Below, one piece after another: positions 36,085 through 50,178 of a DNA stretch of 64,000 nt. The notes under the pieces are model-generated. The model worked only from the letters and a program-made list of their open reading frames with translations, made no database searches and had not been told where the DNA came from. How positions within the stretch are numbered: position 1 is the stretch's first letter; every line of letters begins with the position of its first letter. The DNA is taken from positions 912,001-976,000 of the forward strand of contig NZ_CP049885.1 of assembly GCF_011303755.1 (NCBI RefSeq), in the 5' to 3' direction. The translations under genes and the position numbers were made by a program. The DNA comes from Acidovorax sp. HDW3 (GTDB taxonomy: Bacteria > Pseudomonadota > Gammaproteobacteria > Burkholderiales > Burkholderiaceae_C).

Positions 36085-37239
36085 ATGACAGACCCCCGCA
36101 TCGCCATGGTGGCGGGCGAGGCCTCCGGCGATCTGCTGGCGGGCCTGCTGCTCGACGGTTTGCAGGCGCGCTGGCCTGGCCTTTCGGCCCAGGGCATTGG
36201 CGGCGCGCAGATGGCGCAGCGCGGCTTTGACGCCTGGTGGCCGAGCGACAAGCTGGCCGTGCATGGCTACAGCCTGGAGCTGCTGCGGCGCATTGGCGAG
36301 ATTTTTGCCATCCGCCGCCGGCTGCGCGCGCGCCTGCTGGCCGAGCGCCCAGCGGCCTTCATCGGCGTCGATGCGCCGGACTTCAACCTGGGGCTGGAGC
36401 AGGACTTGCGCGCCGCCGGCGTCAAGACCGTGCATTTCGTCTGCCCCTCGATCTGGGCCTGGCGGCCCGAGCGGGTGGAGAAAATCCGCCGCGCCGCCGA
36501 CCATGTGCTGTGCCTGTTTCCCTTCGAGCCCGATTTGCTGGCGCAGCATGGCATTGCCGCCAGCTACGTCGGCCACCCGCTGGCGGGCGTCATACCGCTG
36601 CAACCCGACCGCGCAGCAGCGCGGGCGCAGCTCGGCCTGGCGCCAGGCGATGAGGTGCTGGCGCTGCTGCCCGGCAGCCGCCGGGCCGAGGTGCAGTACC
36701 TCGCCCCCCTGTTCTTTCAGGCTGCGGCGCTTATCCTGCAAGCGCGAGCAGCTATCAAAATCGTAGTGCCGGCAGTGCCTGCGCTGCAAGCGCGCATTGC
36801 TGCGCTGGCGCAGCAGGCCGGATTGGCGCAGCGGGTGCAGATCGTCACCGGCCAGTCGCACACCGTGCTCGCGGCCTGCGACGCCACCTTGATTGCCAGC
36901 GGCACGGCGACGCTGGAAGCGGCGCTGTTCAAGCGCCCCATGGTCATCGCCTACCGGATGCATCCCTGGAGCTGGCGCCTGATGCGCGGCAAGCAGCTGC
37001 AACCCTGGGTGGGCTTGCCCAACATCCTGTGCCGCGACTTCGTCGTGCCCGAACTGATCCAGGACGCGGCCCAGCCCCAGGCCCTGGCCGACGCCTGCCT
37101 GCAGTGGCTCGCCGATGGCCGCCAGCGCAGCACCCGTGTGCTGGCGCTGGAACACCGTTTTACGGCGCTGCACCACGAGCTGCGGCGCGATACCCCCCGA
37201 TTGGCGGCTGATGCGATCGAAAAAGTCCTACGCTCCTGA
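36085..37239 (+). CDS. lpxB: lipid-A-disaccharide synthase
   Basis: A 384-residue GT19 glycosyltransferase joining UDP-2,3-diacylglucosamine and lipid X. The N-terminus is [14 protein letters not shown]. Also present are the conserved [31 protein letters not shown] and [12 protein letters not shown] blocks. The 3' end overlaps rnhB by 29 bases. A stretch at 36733-36768 (residues about 216-228, [14 protein letters not shown]) is the dispersed-repeat sequence CAAGCGCGAGCAGCTATCAA read in frame, in the region linking the two Rossmann domains. Confidence 0.97.
   Translation: MTDPRIAMVAGEASGDLLAGLLLDGLQARWPGLSAQGIGGAQMAQRGFDAWWPSDKLAVHGYSLELLRRIGEIFAIRRRLRARLLAERPAAFIGVDAPDFNLGLEQDLRAAGVKTVHFVCPSIWAWRPERVEKIRRAADHVLCLFPFEPDLLAQHGIAASYVGHPLAGVIPLQPDRAAARAQLGLAPGDEVLALLPGSRRAEVQYLAPLFFQAAALILQARAAIKIVVPAVPALQARIAALAQQAGLAQRVQIVTGQSHTVLAACDATLIASGTATLEAALFKRPMVIAYRMHPWSWRLMRGKQLQPWVGLPNILCRDFVVPELIQDAAQPQALADACLQWLADGRQRSTRVLALEHRFTALHHELRRDTPRLAADAIEKVLRS
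36733..36768 (+). repeat. dispersed repeat sequence in frame inside lpxB
   Basis: CAAGCGCGAGCAGCTATCAA followed by AATCGTAGTG. It is nearly the same as the right half of the intergenic copies (AAGCGCTAGCAGCTATCAAA...GTAG at 57540). It contributes [10 protein letters not shown] to the protein. From memory the same span has equal length in E. coli LpxB, which suggests replacement rather than added sequence. Confidence 0.75.
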
Positions 37240-37831
37240 ACCCTGGCAAGCGAGCCTGCCCTGGCACCCGCCTGGCCTGGTGGCCGGGGTGGATGAGGCC
37301 GGGCGCGGGCCGCTGGCCGGGCCGGTGGTGGCGGCAGCCGTCATCCTTGACGACCACCAGCCGATTGCCGGCCTCGATGACTCCAAGAAGCTCAGCGCGG
37401 CGCGGCGCGAGCGCCTGTACGACGAAATCCGTGCCAAGGCGCTGTGCTGCAGCATTGCCGAGGCCAGCGTCGAGGAAATCGACCGTCTCAACATCCTGCA
37501 GGCGACGCTGTTGGCGATGCGCCGCGCCGTGCTCGGGCTGCGCCTCAAGCCCGTGCTGGTGCTGGTCGATGGTAACCGCCTGCCGCCGCTGGAGATGCCG
37601 GCCGAGGCCATCGTCAAGGGCGATGCGCGGGTGCAGGCGATTTCGGCGGCGTCCATCCTTGCCAAGGTGCACCGCGACCGCTGGTGTGCCGAGCTGCACC
37701 AGCGCTACCCCCAATACGGTTTCTCGGGCCACAAGGGCTATGGCACGGCGCTGCACCTGGCGGCGCTGCGCGAGCATGGCGCCTGCCCCGAGCACCGGCG
37801 CAGCTTTGCCCCCGTGGCCCACGTGCTATGA
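37211..37831 (+). CDS. rnhB: ribonuclease HII
   Basis: A 206-residue RNase HII, which cuts RNA at RNA-DNA junctions in ribonucleotide excision repair. The catalytic acidic residues are in [20 protein letters not shown] and in VLVDGN, and the substrate-tyrosine region is [17 protein letters not shown] 37211 gives a start [12 protein letters not shown], 29 bases inside lpxB. The stop overlaps the methyltransferase start. Confidence 0.95.
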   Translation: MRSKKSYAPEPWQASLPWHPPGLVAGVDEAGRGPLAGPVVAAAVILDDHQPIAGLDDSKKLSAARRERLYDEIRAKALCCSIAEASVEEIDRLNILQATLLAMRRAVLGLRLKPVLVLVDGNRLPPLEMPAEAIVKGDARVQAISAASILAKVHRDRWCAELHQRYPQYGFSGHKGYGTALHLAALREHGACPEHRRSFAPVAHVL

Positions 37832-38607
37832 ACGCAACCTTCATCCATTCGCGCGACAACCCCCTGCTCAAAGACCTGCGCCGCCTGGCGCAAGACAGCA
37901 CGGCTTACCGCAAGCAGGGCCGGGTGTGGCTCGAAGGCGACCACCTGTGCCGCGCCCTGCTGGCGCGCGGCGGGCGCCCGGCGCTGGCCGTGTTTACAGA
38001 GTCTTTTTGGCCGCTAGCGCAGGCGCAGTATGCGCAAGCAGCTCCTAAAATCATAGTGATTGCTGATGCCCTGTGGGCCGGCATCAGCGCTCTGGAGGCA
38101 CCGGTGCGCGAGGGCATGGGCTTTGTCCTGGCGCTGCCGGATGCGCCCGCGCTGCAACCCGCGCTGCCCACCGTGGTGCTCGACCGCCTGCAGGATGCGG
38201 GCAACGTCGGCTCCATCCTGCGCAGTGCCAGCGCTTTTGGTTTTGCCCAGGTGGCAGCCCTCAAGGGCACGGCGGCGCTGTGGTCGGCCAAGGTGCTGCG
38301 CGCGGGCATGGGGGCGCATTTCGGCCTGCGCCTGGTCGAAGGGCTGGCGCCGGACGATATTGCTGCCCTGGGGTTGCCGCTCTTGGCCACCAGCTCGCAC
38401 CAGGGCGATTTTTTGCACCAGGCCCGCCTGCCCTGGCCCTGCGGCTGGCTGCTGGGGCACGAAGGGCAGGGCGTGGGCCCGCAGCTGCAGGCGCTGGCGA
38501 CGCAGCACATTCGCATCGCGCAGCCGGGGGGTGAGGAGTCGCTCAATGTCGCGGCGGCGGCGGCCATTTGCCTGCACGCCAGCGGCAGCCAGCGCCTGTG
38601 CGGGTAA
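37828..38607 (+). CDS. TrmH/SpoU-family RNA 2'-O-methyltransferase
   Basis: A 259-residue SPOUT methyltransferase. The N-terminal substrate-binding domain starts [16 protein letters not shown]. The C-terminal knot has the three SpoU motifs: [25 protein letters not shown] and [16 protein letters not shown]. It methylates ribose in rRNA or tRNA; the site cannot be told from sequence alone. It is the last gene of the rpsB-to-here run. At 38001-38060 a repeat-like stretch (CCGCTAGCGCAGGCGCAGTA ... CAAGCAGCTCCTAAAATCATAG) is translated in the inter-domain linker (residues about 58-78). Confidence 0.92.
   Translation: MNATFIHSRDNPLLKDLRRLAQDSTAYRKQGRVWLEGDHLCRALLARGGRPALAVFTESFWPLAQAQYAQAAPKIIVIADALWAGISALEAPVREGMGFVLALPDAPALQPALPTVVLDRLQDAGNVGSILRSASAFGFAQVAALKGTAALWSAKVLRAGMGAHFGLRLVEGLAPDDIAALGLPLLATSSHQGDFLHQARLPWPCGWLLGHEGQGVGPQLQALATQHIRIAQPGGEESLNVAAAAAICLHASGSQRLCG
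38001..38060 (+). repeat. dispersed repeat copy in frame inside SpoU methyltransferase gene
   Basis: CCGCTAGCGCAGGCGCAG and, after a short gap, GCGCAAGCAGCTCCTAAAA with TCATAGTG. Half-sites face each other as in the intergenic copies (CTAGCGC...GCGCAAGCAGCT). Read in frame as [16 protein letters not shown]. Confidence 0.7.
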
Positions 38608-38791
38608 CCCACTAGCGCACGGGTTCTTTGCCCGGCGCCGCCGAGCTGACGCGGAGCCTACAAGCTACAATAGGCGGCTTTCCCGCCAAAACGTCGCCCG
38701 GCCGCACTCAAAGCAAACCTTCACAAACAGCAGTCCCCCAGGAGCGTTCTTCTGCGGGACACCGGGCGACCCGCAACATTCGGAGAACCCA
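38608..38791 (+). promoter_or_regulatory. carA promoter/leader region
   Basis: About 180 bases between the methyltransferase and carA. A TACAAT box at about 38665 could be a -10 (no good -35). The remaining 120-base leader has a CGGAGAA ribosome site. I see no arginine-repressor-like palindrome or clear attenuator. Confidence 0.4.
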
Positions 38792-39955
38792 GTGCTTTTG
38801 TCTCTCAAGGGAGCTTTCCCACCCGCCATCCTGGCGCTCGCAGACGGCACGGTCTTTATCGGCAACTCGATCGGTGCCACCGGCACCACCGTCGGTGAAG
38901 TGGTGTTCAACACCTCGCTCACCGGCTACCAGGAAATCCTCACCGACCCCAGCTACTGCCAGCAGATCGTGACGCTCACGTATCCGCACATTGGCAACTA
39001 TGGCGTCAACCCCGAGGACGTCGAGGCCGAGAAGATCCACGCTGCCGGCCTCATCATCAAAGACCTGCCGCTGATCGCCAGCAACTTTCGCAGCCACCAG
39101 AGCCTGCACGAATACCTGCGCGACGGCAGCACGGTGGCGATTGCCAACATCGACACGCGCCGCCTCACCCGCCTGCTGCGCGACAAGGGCGCTCAAAACG
39201 GCGCCATCGTCGGCCTGGCCGCTGGCGAGGCGGTGACGCCCGAGCGCATTGCCGCTGCCGTCGCCGCCGCCCAGGGGGCGCCCGACATGAATGGCCTGGA
39301 CCTGGCCAAGGTGGTGACCACCACCCGCAGCTACACCTGGGACGAGACCGAATGGCAGCTCGGCCAGGGCTATGGCCAGCAGGGCGCGCCGCGCTTCAAG
39401 GTCGTGGCGTACGACTTTGGCGTCAAGCGCAACATCCTGCGCATGTTGGCCGAACGCGGCTGCGCACTCACCGTGGTGCCGGCGCAAACCCCGGCGGCCG
39501 AGGTGCTGGCCCTGAGTCCGGACGGCATTTTCCTCTCCAACGGCCCGGGCGACCCGGCTGCCTGCGACTACGCCATTGCTGCCGTGCAGCAAATCTTGCA
39601 CAGCGGCGTGCCCACCTTCGGCATCTGCCTGGGGCACCAGATCATGGCCCTGGCCGCAGGCGCCAAGACCTTCAAGATGGCCAACAGCCACCACGGTGCC
39701 AACCACCCGGTCAAAGACCTCGACAGCGGCCGCGTCAGCATCACCAGCCAGAACCACGGCTTTGCAGTGGACATGGCCACGCTGCCCGCGCACCTGCGCG
39801 CCACGCACGTGAGCCTGTTCGACGGCACGCTGCAGGGCCTGGAGTTCACCGACCGCCCCGCCTTCTGCTTCCAGGGCCACCCCGAGGCTTCGCCCGGCCC
39901 GCAAGACATCGCCTATCTGTTCGACCGCTTCACCGCGCTGATGGAGAAAAAGTAA
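38792..39955 (+). CDS. carA: carbamoyl phosphate synthase, small (glutaminase) subunit
   Basis: A 387-residue subunit that hydrolyses glutamine and channels ammonia to CarB. Start GTG 38792 ([20 protein letters not shown]) follows a CGGAGAA ribosome site; the longer open frame upstream overlaps the previous gene. The N-terminal CPSase domain ([17 protein letters not shown]) is followed by a class I amidotransferase with the nucleophile Cys in FGICLGHQ and the His/Glu pair in [11 protein letters not shown]. It abuts carB with no gap. Confidence 0.97.
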   Translation: MLLSLKGAFPPAILALADGTVFIGNSIGATGTTVGEVVFNTSLTGYQEILTDPSYCQQIVTLTYPHIGNYGVNPEDVEAEKIHAAGLIIKDLPLIASNFRSHQSLHEYLRDGSTVAIANIDTRRLTRLLRDKGAQNGAIVGLAAGEAVTPERIAAAVAAAQGAPDMNGLDLAKVVTTTRSYTWDETEWQLGQGYGQQGAPRFKVVAYDFGVKRNILRMLAERGCALTVVPAQTPAAEVLALSPDGIFLSNGPGDPAACDYAIAAVQQILHSGVPTFGICLGHQIMALAAGAKTFKMANSHHGANHPVKDLDSGRVSITSQNHGFAVDMATLPAHLRATHVSLFDGTLQGLEFTDRPAFCFQGHPEASPGPQDIAYLFDRFTALMEKK

Positions 39956-43201
<3,246 letters not shown>

Positions 43202-43238
43202 ACTAAAAACGGCATAATTCGCCGTTGATGTTGAACCC

Positions 43239-43274
43239 AAACCGCCGCGCGGCAACGTGCGGCGGTTTGCCTTT
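43239..43274 (+). terminator. hairpin between carB and greA
   Basis: AAACCGCCGC (43239-43248) pairs with GCGGCGGTTT (43259-43268), followed by GCCTTTTG. It is probably a partial terminator, so greA may also have its own promoter in this 117-base gap. Confidence 0.65.
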
Positions 43275-43318
43275 TGTTGGGCCGCCAGAGGGCGGTCTGT
43301 GCATTGGAAAATTTTGCT

Positions 43319-43795
43319 ATGGCCACCATTCCGATTACCAAGCGCGGCGCAGAAAAGCTCAAGGCCGAGCTGCACCACCTCAAAACCGTCGATCGCCCCG
43401 CCGTCATCAACGCCATTTCTGAGGCTCGCGCCCAGGGCGACCTGAGCGAAAACGCCGAGTACGAGGCCGCCAAGGATCGCCAGGGCTTTATCGAAGGCCG
43501 CATTCTTGAAGTCGAGGGCAAGCTCTCGGCCGCCCAGGTGATAGACCCGGCCGGACTCGACGCTGGCGGGCGCGTGGTGTTTGGCGCCACCGTCGAGCTC
43601 GAAGACGAGGACAGCGGCGACCAGGTCAAGTACCAGATCGTGGGCGAGGATGAGGCCGACATCAAACTCGGCCTGCTCAACGTCTCCAGCCCCATTGCCC
43701 GCGCGCTGATTGGCAAGGAAGAGGGCGACACCGCCGAGGTGCAGGCGCCCGGCGGCCTGCGCCGCTACGAGGTGGTGTCGGTGAGCTATGTGTAA
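43319..43795 (+). CDS. greA: transcription elongation factor GreA
   Basis: A 158-residue Gre factor. The N-terminal coiled coil carries the acidic tip (ARAQGDLSENAEYEAAKDRQ), which stimulates RNA polymerase to cleave backtracked transcripts. The C-terminal FKBP-like domain follows (VTLEDEDSGDQVKYQIVGEDEAD-like). Start MATIPITKRGAEKL at 43319. The gene is followed by the longest copy of the dispersed repeat. Confidence 0.97.
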   Translation: MATIPITKRGAEKLKAELHHLKTVDRPAVINAISEARAQGDLSENAEYEAAKDRQGFIEGRILEVEGKLSAAQVIDPAGLDAGGRVVFGATVELEDEDSGDQVKYQIVGEDEADIKLGLLNVSSPIARALIGKEEGDTAEVQAPGGLRRYEVVSVSYV

Positions 43796-43895
43796 ACTCT
43801 TTTTTTGATAGCTGCTGACGCTTGCTGGTAGCGGTTTTCAAGAGGTTTTTGTTCTTGAAGCCGCACGCAGCAAGCGTGAGGCGCTATCAAATAAA
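43796..43895. repeat. long palindromic form of the dispersed repeat (about 88 bp)
   Basis: TTTGATAGC (43804-43812) mirrors GCTATCAAA (43883-43891). Further in, ACGCTTGCTG mirrors CAGCAAGCGT and GCGGTTTTCAAG mirrors CTTGAAGCCGC, so the whole stretch can fold into one long hairpin. It appears to be two inverted end-halves of the family joined together. It lies between convergent greA and the glycosyltransferase gene. Confidence 0.85.
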
Positions 43896-43935
43896 GAGTG
43901 GTGGCAAAGCGTAGTGGTGGCTTATTCGCACCAGC

Positions 43936-44685
43936 TTATTCGCGCCAGTGCTCGGCCACCCAGGTAGCGGGCTGGATGAAACGAAAGCGCCGGTTGCGCC
44001 GCCCGGCCAGGGCGTCCGGCGGGTTGCACTCGCCGTGAAAAATCACCACCTTGGCGCCGGCGGGCACGAAGGGCGCCTTCCAGTAATTGGTCGGCCAACG
44101 CGGGATGCCGTGGTACTTGAAGCTTGGGCACCAGGCTTTGGGCCAGTACTGCAGCTTGCCCTGGCGGTGCAGAAAATCCGACAAATATGCCTGTTCGTTG
44201 CGGAAGTTGCGCCGAATCTCGTCGAAGTGGCCGCGAAAGTACTCCAGCACGTCGGGGTGCGCGCCCAGCTCGAAGCGGTACACCGACGAGTTGCCGGTGA
44301 TGCGCCAGGGCCGCTTGTAGTCGTGGATGATGAGAAATTCGCCCGGTTGGGTGAAAAACTCATCCAGGCTGCCGGTGACGACCACGTCCACGTCCAGGAA
44401 CAGCGCTGTGCCCTTGAGGCCGTGCAGGTCGGCGGCAAAGGTGGCGAGCTTGTTCCAGCCGCGCTCGGGAATGCCGGCGGGCAGGTTGAGCGGCGGGATC
44501 GGCAGGCAGCGCACCTCGGGGCGGATGCCGGTGCCGTCGTCGGTCAGGCAGACGAAGGAAAAATCGCCGTGCAGGTGGCGGCGCACCATGGCGTACAGGC
44601 GGTTGACGTACTCGGGGCCGTATTTGGTGCCCCACTTCATGCAGATCACATGGCGCTGCGCGCCTGCGGGCTGGGCGGCGGCCAT
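43936..44685 (-). CDS. glycosyltransferase-like protein (GT-A fold, DxD)
   Basis: A 249-residue soluble protein of the nucleotide-diphospho-sugar transferase type. It begins near HVICMKWGTKYGPEYVNRLYAMVRRH and contains FVCLTDD, a hydrophobic strand ending in the metal-binding LFLDVDVVV (about residues 93-101) and FIIHDYKRPW-like (EFLIIHDYKRPW). The C-terminal region has a conserved-looking KVVIFHGECNP. No sugar pathway genes are adjacent, so acceptor and donor are unknown. The start overlaps the yhbY-like stop by one base, implying a two-gene operon. Confidence 0.75.
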   Translation of the reverse strand: MAAAQPAGAQRHVICMKWGTKYGPEYVNRLYAMVRRHLHGDFSFVCLTDDGTGIRPEVRCLPIPPLNLPAGIPERGWNKLATFAADLHGLKGTALFLDVDVVVTGSLDEFFTQPGEFLIIHDYKRPWRITGNSSVYRFELGAHPDVLEYFRGHFDEIRRNFRNEQAYLSDFLHRQGKLQYWPKAWCPSFKYHGIPRWPTNYWKAPFVPAGAKVVIFHGECNPPDALAGRRNRRFRFIQPATWVAEHWRE

Positions 44686-45158
44686 CAGTCGGACTGGCCC
44701 TTCTTGACCGATTTTTGCTTGGGCTTCTTGGCGCGCTTGATCTGGCCGCCAGCCGTCAGGCGTTGGTTGCCGAGCACGCGCAGCTGCTTGATTTCCGGGC
44801 GCTGGCCGGGGCGGCCGAATTTGAGCACCTTGACGTCACGCGGCCCGGGCTTGCGCTCATCATCGGGCGCTTTTTCTTTGTCGGACTGCGGGCGCCAGAA
44901 CACCAGCAGCTTGCCGATGTGCTGGATGGGGGCGGCGTTCAGGTCGTCGGCCAGCTGCTGGTACAGGGCTTCGCGCGCGGCGCGGTCGTCGCCGAAGACG
45001 CGCACCTTGATGAGGCCGTGGGCGTTGAGTGCAGCGTCGATTTCTTTTTGTACGGCAGGCGTCAAGCCGTCGGCACCGATCATGACCACGGGGTCGAGGT
45101 GATGGGCTTGGGCGCGGTGTTCCCGGCGCTCGGCCGGGGTCAATTGAATTTGGGACAT
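44685..45158 (-). CDS. yhbY: YhbY/CRM-domain RNA-binding protein
   Basis: A 157-residue protein. The N-terminal CRM domain (about residues 5-95: LTPAERREHRAQAHHLDPVVMIGADGL split by the GADG loop; LIKVRVFGDD; IGKLLVFWRP) is the fold of YhbY, a factor bound to pre-50S particles. The C-terminal 60 residues are basic and disordered (KRAKKPKQKSVKKG). It is divergent from rlmE, with only 32 bases between starts, the same arrangement as yhbY-rlmE-ftsH in other proteobacteria. Confidence 0.92.
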   Translation of the reverse strand: MSQIQLTPAERREHRAQAHHLDPVVMIGADGLTPAVQKEIDAALNAHGLIKVRVFGDDRAAREALYQQLADDLNAAPIQHIGKLLVFWRPQSDKEKAPDDERKPGPRDVKVLKFGRPGQRPEIKQLRVLGNQRLTAGGQIKRAKKPKQKSVKKGQSD

Positions 45159-45190
45159 AGTGCGTATTATCCCGTGAGGACGAAAGTGTG

Positions 45191-45844
45191 ATGAAAGTAA
45201 AGACTAAGAGCAAAAAGGTCAACAAGGCCTGGCTGGATCAGCATGTCAACGATCCCTACGTGAAAGCGGCGCAAAAAGACGGCTACCGCGCGCGTGCGGC
45301 CTACAAGCTCAAGGAGATCGACGAGCAGCTGCAGCTCATCCGCCCCGGCGATACGGTGGTCGATCTGGGCTGTGCGCCCGGGGCCTGGAGCCAGTACCTG
45401 CGCCGGCGCCTGGCGCCCGCTGGCGCGGCCGTGGGGCAGCTCCATGGCACCATCATCGGCCTGGACATCCTGCCGATGGAGCCGATCGAGGGCGTGCACT
45501 ACATCCAGGGCGATTTCCGCGAGGAGGTGGTGCTGGCACAGCTGCAGGCGGCGCTCGCCGGGCGCCTGGCGGACGTGGTGGTGTCGGACATGGCGCCCAA
45601 CCTCTCGGGCATTGCCGATACCGACGCTGCCCGCGTGACGCACCTGATCGAGCTGGCGGTCGATTTCGTGCAGCACCACATGAAGCCCGAGGGCGCGCTG
45701 GTCGTGAAGCTCTTTCACGGCAGCGGCTACAACGAGCTGGTGCAACTGTTCAAGGCGCATTTCAAGGTCGTCAAACCGATCAAGCCCAAAGCCTCGCGTG
45801 ACAAGTCATCGGAGACGTTTTTGGTTGGCATGGGCCTGAAATAA
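45191..45844 (+). CDS. rlmE: 23S rRNA (uridine-2'-O)-methyltransferase RlmE
   Basis: A 217-residue FtsJ/RrmJ enzyme methylating U2552 of 23S rRNA. Motifs are [14 protein letters not shown] with catalytic Lys, [15 protein letters not shown] (SAM site), [28 protein letters not shown] and [14 protein letters not shown] 45188 would add one residue. It precedes ftsH, as in E. coli. Confidence 0.97.
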   Translation: MKVKTKSKKVNKAWLDQHVNDPYVKAAQKDGYRARAAYKLKEIDEQLQLIRPGDTVVDLGCAPGAWSQYLRRRLAPAGAAVGQLHGTIIGLDILPMEPIEGVHYIQGDFREEVVLAQLQAALAGRLADVVVSDMAPNLSGIADTDAARVTHLIELAVDFVQHHMKPEGALVVKLFHGSGYNELVQLFKAHFKVVKPIKPKASRDKSSETFLVGMGLK

Positions 45845-45892
45845 AACCCTGGTGACCGTGGCCCTTGCTAGGGTAAAGGCCAGGGTATTGGG

Positions 45893-45920
45893 CTTGAAAC
45901 CCTAAAATACAGCCCCAACT
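45893..45920 (+). promoter_or_regulatory. predicted sigma32 (heat-shock) promoter of ftsH
   Basis: CTTGAA (45893-45898), 14 bases, then CCCCAACT (45913-45920). This resembles the sigma32 pattern CTTGAA-N13-15-CCCCAT-T. A GGGC/GCCC mini-hairpin with a T-run and then the GGAG ribosome site follow. ftsH is a known heat-shock gene, which supports the reading. Confidence 0.65.
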
Positions 45921-45958
45921 GGGCTAGCGCTTGCCCTTTTTTTATTCTGGAGCCCCGC

Positions 45959-47881
<1,923 letters not shown>

Positions 47882-47898
47882 ATCTGTCTGAACCAGTA

Positions 47899-47923
47899 CG
47901 GGGCCCCAGCGGCCCCGTTTTTT
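47899..47923 (+). terminator. rho-independent terminator after ftsH
   Basis: CGGGGCC (47899-47905) pairs with GGCCCCG (47911-47917), followed by six T residues. folP starts 31 bases later and so needs its own promoter or read-through. Confidence 0.85.
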
Positions 47924-47953
47924 CGCCCGCTCGCAACGTCCCTGGCCTCTTTC

Positions 47954-48835
47954 ATGTTCTGGCAAACCAGCCGCTTTCGCCTTGACCTCTCGCGTCCGCT
48001 GGTCATGGGCATCGTCAACACCACGCCCGATTCGTTCTCCGACGGCGGCCAGCACGCCAGCAGCGCGGCGGCGCTGGCGCATTGCGAGCAGCTGCTGGCC
48101 GAGGGCGCGCACATTTTGGACATTGGCGGTGAATCCACCCGCCCCGGCAGCCCGCCGCTGCCGCTGGAGGAAGAACTCGCGCGCGTGCTGCCGGTGCTGC
48201 GTGCGGCGGTGCGCCTGGGCGTGCCCGTCTCCATCGACACCTACAAGCCGGCAGTGATGCAGCAGGCGCTGGATCTGGGCGTGGACATCGTCAACGACAT
48301 CTGGGCCCTGCGCCAAAGCGGCGCCGCGCAGGTGGTGGCGGCGCACCCGACGTGCGGCGTCTGCCTGATGCACATGCACCGCGAGCCGCAGACCATGCAG
48401 GCCGCGCCCATGGTGGGCGACGTACTGCCGCAGGTGCTCTCATTTTTAGAGCTGCAGACGCAATCCCTGCAAGCGCTAGGGGTCGAAAAGGATCGTATCG
48501 CCATCGACCCCGGCATTGGCTTTGGCAAAACGGTGGAACAAAACTTTGCCCTGCTCGCGCGCCAGCGCGCACTGCTGGCGCTGGGCCGGCCGCTGCTGGC
48601 GGGCTGGTCGCGCAAGTCCTCGCTTGGCGCCGTCACCGGCCTGCCTGTAGAGGAGCGCCAGGCGCCCAGCGTGGCGGCGGCGCTGCTGGCGGTGCAGCAG
48701 GGCGCGGCCATCGTGCGCGTGCACGACGTGCGCGCCACCGTCGCTGCCCTGGCCGTCTGGCAAACCATGCAGGCCATGCAGGCGCAGGCGCAGGCCCCCA
48801 CCCCTGATTTCACTGAGAGAGAGACGCAACCATGA
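47954..48835 (+). CDS. folP: dihydropteroate synthase
   Basis: A 293-residue TIM-barrel enzyme joining p-aminobenzoate and dihydropterin diphosphate in folate synthesis, the sulfonamide target. Motifs are [55 protein letters not shown] and the C-terminal VRVHDV. The segment at 48436-48495 (residues about 161-181, [20 protein letters not shown]) looks like a repeat relic. The stop overlaps glmM as ATGA. Confidence 0.97.
   Translation: MFWQTSRFRLDLSRPLVMGIVNTTPDSFSDGGQHASSAAALAHCEQLLAEGAHILDIGGESTRPGSPPLPLEEELARVLPVLRAAVRLGVPVSIDTYKPAVMQQALDLGVDIVNDIWALRQSGAAQVVAAHPTCGVCLMHMHREPQTMQAAPMVGDVLPQVLSFLELQTQSLQALGVEKDRIAIDPGIGFGKTVEQNFALLARQRALLALGRPLLAGWSRKSSLGAVTGLPVEERQAPSVAAALLAVQQGAAIVRVHDVRATVAALAVWQTMQAMQAQAQAPTPDFTERETQP
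48436..48495 (+). repeat. repeat-like segment in frame inside folP
   Basis: TGCTCTCATTTTTAGAGC, then CAATCCCTGCAAGCGCTAGG and GGTCGAAAAGGATCG. Pieces match the dispersed repeat (CTCTAAA-type core, CAAGCGCTAG). It is AT-richer than its flanks and read in frame in a helix before the DPGIGFGK loop. Confidence 0.6.
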
Positions 48836-50178
48836 CCCGCCAATACTTCGGCACCGACGGCATCCGTGGCACCGTTGGTCAAGCCCCCATCACGCCCGAT
48901 TTCGTCCTGCGCCTGGGCCACGCTGTGGGCCGCGTGCTGCGCCGCAGCGAGGAGCGCCCGGTGGTGCTCATCGGCAAGGACACGCGCATTTCGGGCTACA
49001 TGCTCGAATCGGCGCTCGAATCGGGACTGAACTCCGCCGGCGTGGACGTGGTGCTGCTCGGCCCCCTGCCGACGCCGGGCGTGGCCTACCTCACGCGGGC
49101 GCAGCGCGCCAGCCTGGGCGTGGTCATCTCGGCCAGCCACAACCCGTTTGGCGACAACGGCATCAAGTTCTTCAGCGCCCAGGGCAGCAAGCTGCCCGAC
49201 GCCTGGGAGAGCGACGTCGAGGCTGCGCTGGCCGAACCTCCCGCCTGGGTCGATTCGGTGCAGTTGGGCAAGTCGCGCCGCCTCGATGATGCTGCCGGGC
49301 GCTACATCGAATTTTGCAAAAGCACCTTTGCCCACGACCTCTCGCTCAAGGGCCTGCGCATCGTCGTCGATGCGGCCCACGGCGCCGCCTACCAGATTGC
49401 GCCCAAGGTGTTCCACGAGCTGGGCGCAGACGTGATCGAAATCGGCTGCGCCCCGGATGGCCTGAACATCAACCACGAAGTGGGCGCTACCCACCCCGAG
49501 GCCCTGGTGCGCTCGGTGCGCGCCAACCATGCCGACTACGGCATCGCCCTCGACGGCGACGCCGACCGCCTGCAGATGGTGGACGCCAGCGGGCGCCTGT
49601 TCAATGGCGACGAGTTGCTGTACCTGCTCGCGCGCGAGCGCATGGCGCGCGACGAGCTGGTGCCCGGCGTCGTCGGCACCTTGATGACCAATATGGCGGT
49701 GGAGCTGGCGCTGCAGGCGCAGGGCGTGAAGCTGGTGCGCGCCAAGGTGGGCGACCGCTACGTGCTCGAAGAGCTGGCACGCCACGGCTGGCTGCTCGGC
49801 GGCGAGGGCTCGGGCCACCTGCTGGCGCTCGACAAGCACACCACCGGCGACGGCATCGTCAGCGCGCTGCAGGTGTTGCAAGCGTGCGTGCGCAGCGGCA
49901 GGGCCATGGCCGCGCTGCTGGCCGATGTGCAACTGTTTCCGCAGGTGCTGCTGAATGTGCGCCTGCAACCGGGCCAGGACTGGCGCAGCAACGCCCGCCT
50001 GGCGGCGCAAACCGAGGCTGTGCAGGCCGAGCTGGGCCAAAGTGGGCGCGTGCTCATCCGTGCCAGTGGCACCGAGCCGCTGCTGCGCGTCATGGTCGAG
50101 GCGCGTGACCCGGCCCAAGCCAGCGCCTGTGCCGAACGCCTGGCCAGCGCCGCCCGCAGCGACGGGGCGCCGGCATGA
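48832..50178 (+). CDS. glmM: phosphoglucosamine mutase
   Basis: A 448-residue enzyme converting glucosamine-6-P to glucosamine-1-P for UDP-GlcNAc, peptidoglycan and lipid A. It begins [12 protein letters not shown]. The phosphoserine loop is [18 protein letters not shown] (about residue 100), the metal loop DGDADR lies near 240 and the sugar loop is GEGSGHLL. The phosphate-binding [12 protein letters not shown] is at the C-terminus. It has a GAGAGAGA ribosome site. It overlaps folP upstream and the GNAT gene downstream by four bases each. Confidence 0.97.
   Translation: MTRQYFGTDGIRGTVGQAPITPDFVLRLGHAVGRVLRRSEERPVVLIGKDTRISGYMLESALESGLNSAGVDVVLLGPLPTPGVAYLTRAQRASLGVVISASHNPFGDNGIKFFSAQGSKLPDAWESDVEAALAEPPAWVDSVQLGKSRRLDDAAGRYIEFCKSTFAHDLSLKGLRIVVDAAHGAAYQIAPKVFHELGADVIEIGCAPDGLNINHEVGATHPEALVRSVRANHADYGIALDGDADRLQMVDASGRLFNGDELLYLLARERMARDELVPGVVGTLMTNMAVELALQAQGVKLVRAKVGDRYVLEELARHGWLLGGEGSGHLLALDKHTTGDGIVSALQVLQACVRSGRAMAALLADVQLFPQVLLNVRLQPGQDWRSNARLAAQTEAVQAELGQSGRVLIRASGTEPLLRVMVEARDPAQASACAERLASAARSDGAPA

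Noticed and set aside
47954-48835. folP as an acquired sulfonamide-resistance allele
   Set aside because: It sits in the normal ftsH-folP-glmM order with matching composition and no mobile element next to it.
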